Positions 22,499 through 24,295 of a stretch of DNA of 24,295 nt are shown here, one piece after another. Source of the stretch: JBEVMS01 sp040508515 (GTDB lineage Bacteria; Pseudomonadota; Gammaproteobacteria; Xanthomonadales; Rhodanobacteraceae). The stretch's first letter is position 1, and each line of letters opens with the position of its first letter. The notes below the pieces were generated by a model. That model did no database searches and was not told the origin of the DNA. It saw nothing but the letters and a program-made list of their open reading frames with translations. The stretch lies in contig JBEVMS010000140.1 of NCBI GenBank assembly GCA_040508515.1, positions 1 to 24,295 on the forward strand, written 5' to 3'. The translations under genes and the position numbers were made by a program.

Positions 22499-23719
22499 TC
22501 ATGCCGCACGCGTCGCCACCACCGGCGGCACGGCCGCGGCGCGGCGCGCGGGTCCGAATACGGCAACCTGCCCCAGCAGCCAGAGCGCGATGGCGCCGAT
22601 GGGCAGGTAGTACCAGGCCAACCGCTTCATTTCGTAGTGCTGCATCAGGTAGGCGTTGATGCCAAAGGCCAGCGCCATGCCCAGCACGATACCTAGCGAG
22701 GTCAGCAGAAAATTCTCGGTCTGGAAATAACGCGTGATGTCGCCACGGGTGGCGCCGATAGCTCGGCGGATACCGATCTGCCGGCGCCGCTGCGCCACCC
22801 AGAAACTGGACAGGCCCACGATGCCCACCGCGGTCACGCCCAGCATGACGACACAGACCAGCACCAGCATCCACACCATGGAGCTGACGTCGGCGTAGTA
22901 CTCGTTGCGTATCTGATTAAAGCTTCTCGCCTCAACCACGGCGACCGGATTAAGCTTGTCCATCACCTGCTGGGCCTGGCGGATTACCCTGTCGCGATCG
23001 GCCGGCGTGCTGCGTATCAGGTAGTAACTTAGATACGCACTGGGCTGCAGCGGAAAGAACATGGCGTAGTAGCCACGTTCGAGGTTGACACTGTTGGCAT
23101 AAGGCCTCAACACGTCATCGACCACGCCAACCACGGTGTAAGCCTGCGGGGAGGCGTACAACACCTTGCCCAGCGGGTCCTGACCCGGCCACAGGTTTGC
23201 CGCAACGGTCCGCGTCACCACGGTCACCGGCAACTGGGGCAGGATGCCGCTGGTGATGTGGTTGCTGGCGTATTCGTCTGCGCTGAACAGGCGCCCCTTT
23301 AACAGACGCAAGCCCAAGGCCTTGCCCGCATCCTGGCCCAGGAAATAGAGCGAAAGTGTCGTGTTGCCAGAATCATTCACCGACGCGTCCCGCCGCGTGC
23401 TGAAGCTCCATCCCCAGTTGTTGCCACTTAACGGAACGGATGATCCGGTGGCGGCGGCAGTCACTCCGGCGATACTGCGCAACGCCGCCAGATTGCGCGG
23501 AATCTCACTGCTAGCCAACGCGTTATTGGCACCGTGCAAGGTCAGCACGGTCAGCCCCTGCTCGTCGATGGCGTTGGGCTGGCGGATCTGCGCGACGCGC
23601 TGGCTGATCATGAACATTGCATTGCAAAGCACTGCGCAGGCCAGCGCGATCTCCAGCACGATCAACAAGGCGGGAATGCGGTGCTTGCGCAGGCTGGCGA
23701 AAATCGGACGAATTTCCAT
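22499..23719 (-). CDS. FtsX/MacB-type ABC transporter permease, B-type (pair 1)
   Basis: 406 aa. N-terminus MEIRPIFASLRKHRIPALLIV, helix 1 about 15-36 ending ACAVLCNAMF. Periplasmic domain with GSSVPLSGNNWGWSFSTRRD and VVTRTVAANLWPGQDPLGK (MacB_PCD-like). FtsX helices: MVWMLVLVCVVMLGVTAVGIVG, LLTSLGIVLGMALAFGINAYL and the C-terminal GAIALWLLGQVAVFGPA. Coupling segment AQRRRQIGIRRAIGATRGDITRYFQTEN. It ends AAAVPPVVATRAA. The ATG at 23719 has TGAGG 7 nt upstream, better than the TTG at 23725. It starts 9 nt after the stop of its A-type partner. It has no cysteine pair in the periplasmic part, unlike pairs 2 and 3. Confidence 0.93.
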   Translation of the reverse strand: MEIRPIFASLRKHRIPALLIVLEIALACAVLCNAMFMISQRVAQIRQPNAIDEQGLTVLTLHGANNALASSEIPRNLAALRSIAGVTAAATGSSVPLSGNNWGWSFSTRRDASVNDSGNTTLSLYFLGQDAGKALGLRLLKGRLFSADEYASNHITSGILPQLPVTVVTRTVAANLWPGQDPLGKVLYASPQAYTVVGVVDDVLRPYANSVNLERGYYAMFFPLQPSAYLSYYLIRSTPADRDRVIRQAQQVMDKLNPVAVVEARSFNQIRNEYYADVSSMVWMLVLVCVVMLGVTAVGIVGLSSFWVAQRRRQIGIRRAIGATRGDITRYFQTENFLLTSLGIVLGMALAFGINAYLMQHYEMKRLAWYYLPIGAIALWLLGQVAVFGPARRAAAVPPVVATRAA

Positions 23720-23728
23720 ACTCAAACC

Positions 23729-24295
23729 TCAGGCGCTTTTCAGTTGGGGAGCCGGCGCCAGCACGCAGGCGCGCCAGGCCGGCAGCAAGCCGGCGATCAG
23801 GCTGGCCAGTACGGCCACGGCGAAAGTGATAACGAACATATGCAGATCCATTCGCGCCAGTCCGGCGTACGCCGCCGGCTGGTGACGGATCGCCCACAAC
23901 CCCAGTTCGGCAAACATCAGTCCCAGTAAGCCACCGACCAAGCCGACGATGCCGGCCTCCACCATGAACTGCGCGAACACCGCCCCACGAGTCGCACCCA
24001 GCGCGCGGCGTACGCCGATCTCGCGTGAGCGGCGCAGGCACTTGGCCAGCAGCAGGCCCACGGTGTTGAGCACGCAGATCAGCAGAAAACCAAAGGCCAA
24101 ATTGGCCTGCAGGCGCACGTCATCGGGTACGACCCCGTCCTCGCGTAACCAGCTGTTGAGATCCAACATCGCCCACTTGGGCCGTTGGAAGCGACCGGCC
24201 GCCAACTGCTGATGCACATAGCCCTGCAGGAATTGCCGATAGCCGGCCTGCGCGGCGACGCTATCGAGTTGCACCCAGAAACCCAGCCACATGCA
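23729..24295 (-). CDS. FtsX/MacB-type ABC transporter permease, A-type (pair 1), 5' end outside window
   Basis: The C-terminal 188 codons of an A-type member; the frame is open through the window end, so the Met at 24292 is internal. Visible parts: the end of the periplasmic domain (CMWLGFWVQLDSVAAQAGYRQFL, matching the CSW..FWVQL of the other A-types), then three FtsX helices (NLAFGFLLICVLNTVGLLLA, AGIVGLVGGLLGLMFAELGL, MFVITFAVAVLASLIAGLLP) and the tail PAWRACVLAPAPQLKSA. Coupling segment RRSREIGVRRALGATRGAVFAQF. The Cys just before the WVQL strand suggests this member keeps the cysteine pair. The ATP-binding and adaptor genes expected for such a system would lie further upstream. Confidence 0.92.
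   Translation of the reverse strand, partial: CMWLGFWVQLDSVAAQAGYRQFLQGYVHQQLAAGRFQRPKWAMLDLNSWLREDGVVPDDVRLQANLAFGFLLICVLNTVGLLLAKCLRRSREIGVRRALGATRGAVFAQFMVEAGIVGLVGGLLGLMFAELGLWAIRHQPAAYAGLARMDLHMFVITFAVAVLASLIAGLLPAWRACVLAPAPQLKSA

Noticed and set aside
1..24295. CRISPR arrays, transposases or IS ends
   Set aside because: No regularly spaced short repeats and no transposase-like reading frame were seen; the repeated tracts in 14500-24295 are paralogous gene ends.

Overview
The window is high-GC DNA from what is most likely a gammaproteobacterium of the Xanthomonadales/Lysobacterales (Rhodanobacteraceae- or Xanthomonas-like). This is an inference from gene content: a DnaT-free housekeeping set of mutY-yggX, pssA-holD-rimI, a QmcA/NfeD pair and a small XrvA/BpH3-type H-NS protein. 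No 16S rRNA gene or other species marker is present.

Positions 1-9000 are mostly housekeeping. On the + strand lie the 3' part of mutY, yggX, tRNA-Phe(GAA) with its own sigma-70 promoter and terminator, a patatin-like lipase, a small DUF4124 secreted protein, proS and an H-NS-family gene. On the - strand lie a frameshifted small membrane-protein gene beside the tRNA, the coupled group pssA > holD > rimI, and a ThrE-type threonine/serine exporter. The 1.25-1.8 kb stretch next to the tRNA is visibly less GC-rich than its surroundings.

Positions 9000-14100, all - strand, hold a two-component system and a membrane-organising pair. In transcription order they are an NtrC-family sigma-54 activator (GAYTGA loop), a small secreted protein, an NtrY-like histidine kinase, QmcA (SPFH/stomatin-like) and NfeD.

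Positions 14500-24295, all - strand, are the striking part: eight consecutive FtsX/MacB-type ABC permease genes, the first cut by the window end. They alternate strictly between two subfamilies. A-type proteins (about 435-448 aa) carry a DPLPGRS motif after the first membrane segment and end in LKSA-like tails. B-type proteins (406-420 aa) carry an LQVA..CAI.CN first membrane segment and end in PPVVAT. Each A is followed by its B within 2-13 nt, giving four A-B pairs. Spacers and gene ends are partly duplicated between units, so the array grew by tandem duplication with later gene conversion. No ATPase, periplasmic adaptor or outer-membrane channel gene is in the window; these would be expected upstream, beyond 24295. 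The likely reading is a multi-permease ABC system of the mechanotransmission (MacB/BceAB/FtsX) type, controlled by the adjacent sigma-54-dependent two-component system and possibly used for peptide efflux, sensing or envelope defence. That function is inference. An unrecognised ORF (14101-14514) overlaps the stop codon of the last permease.
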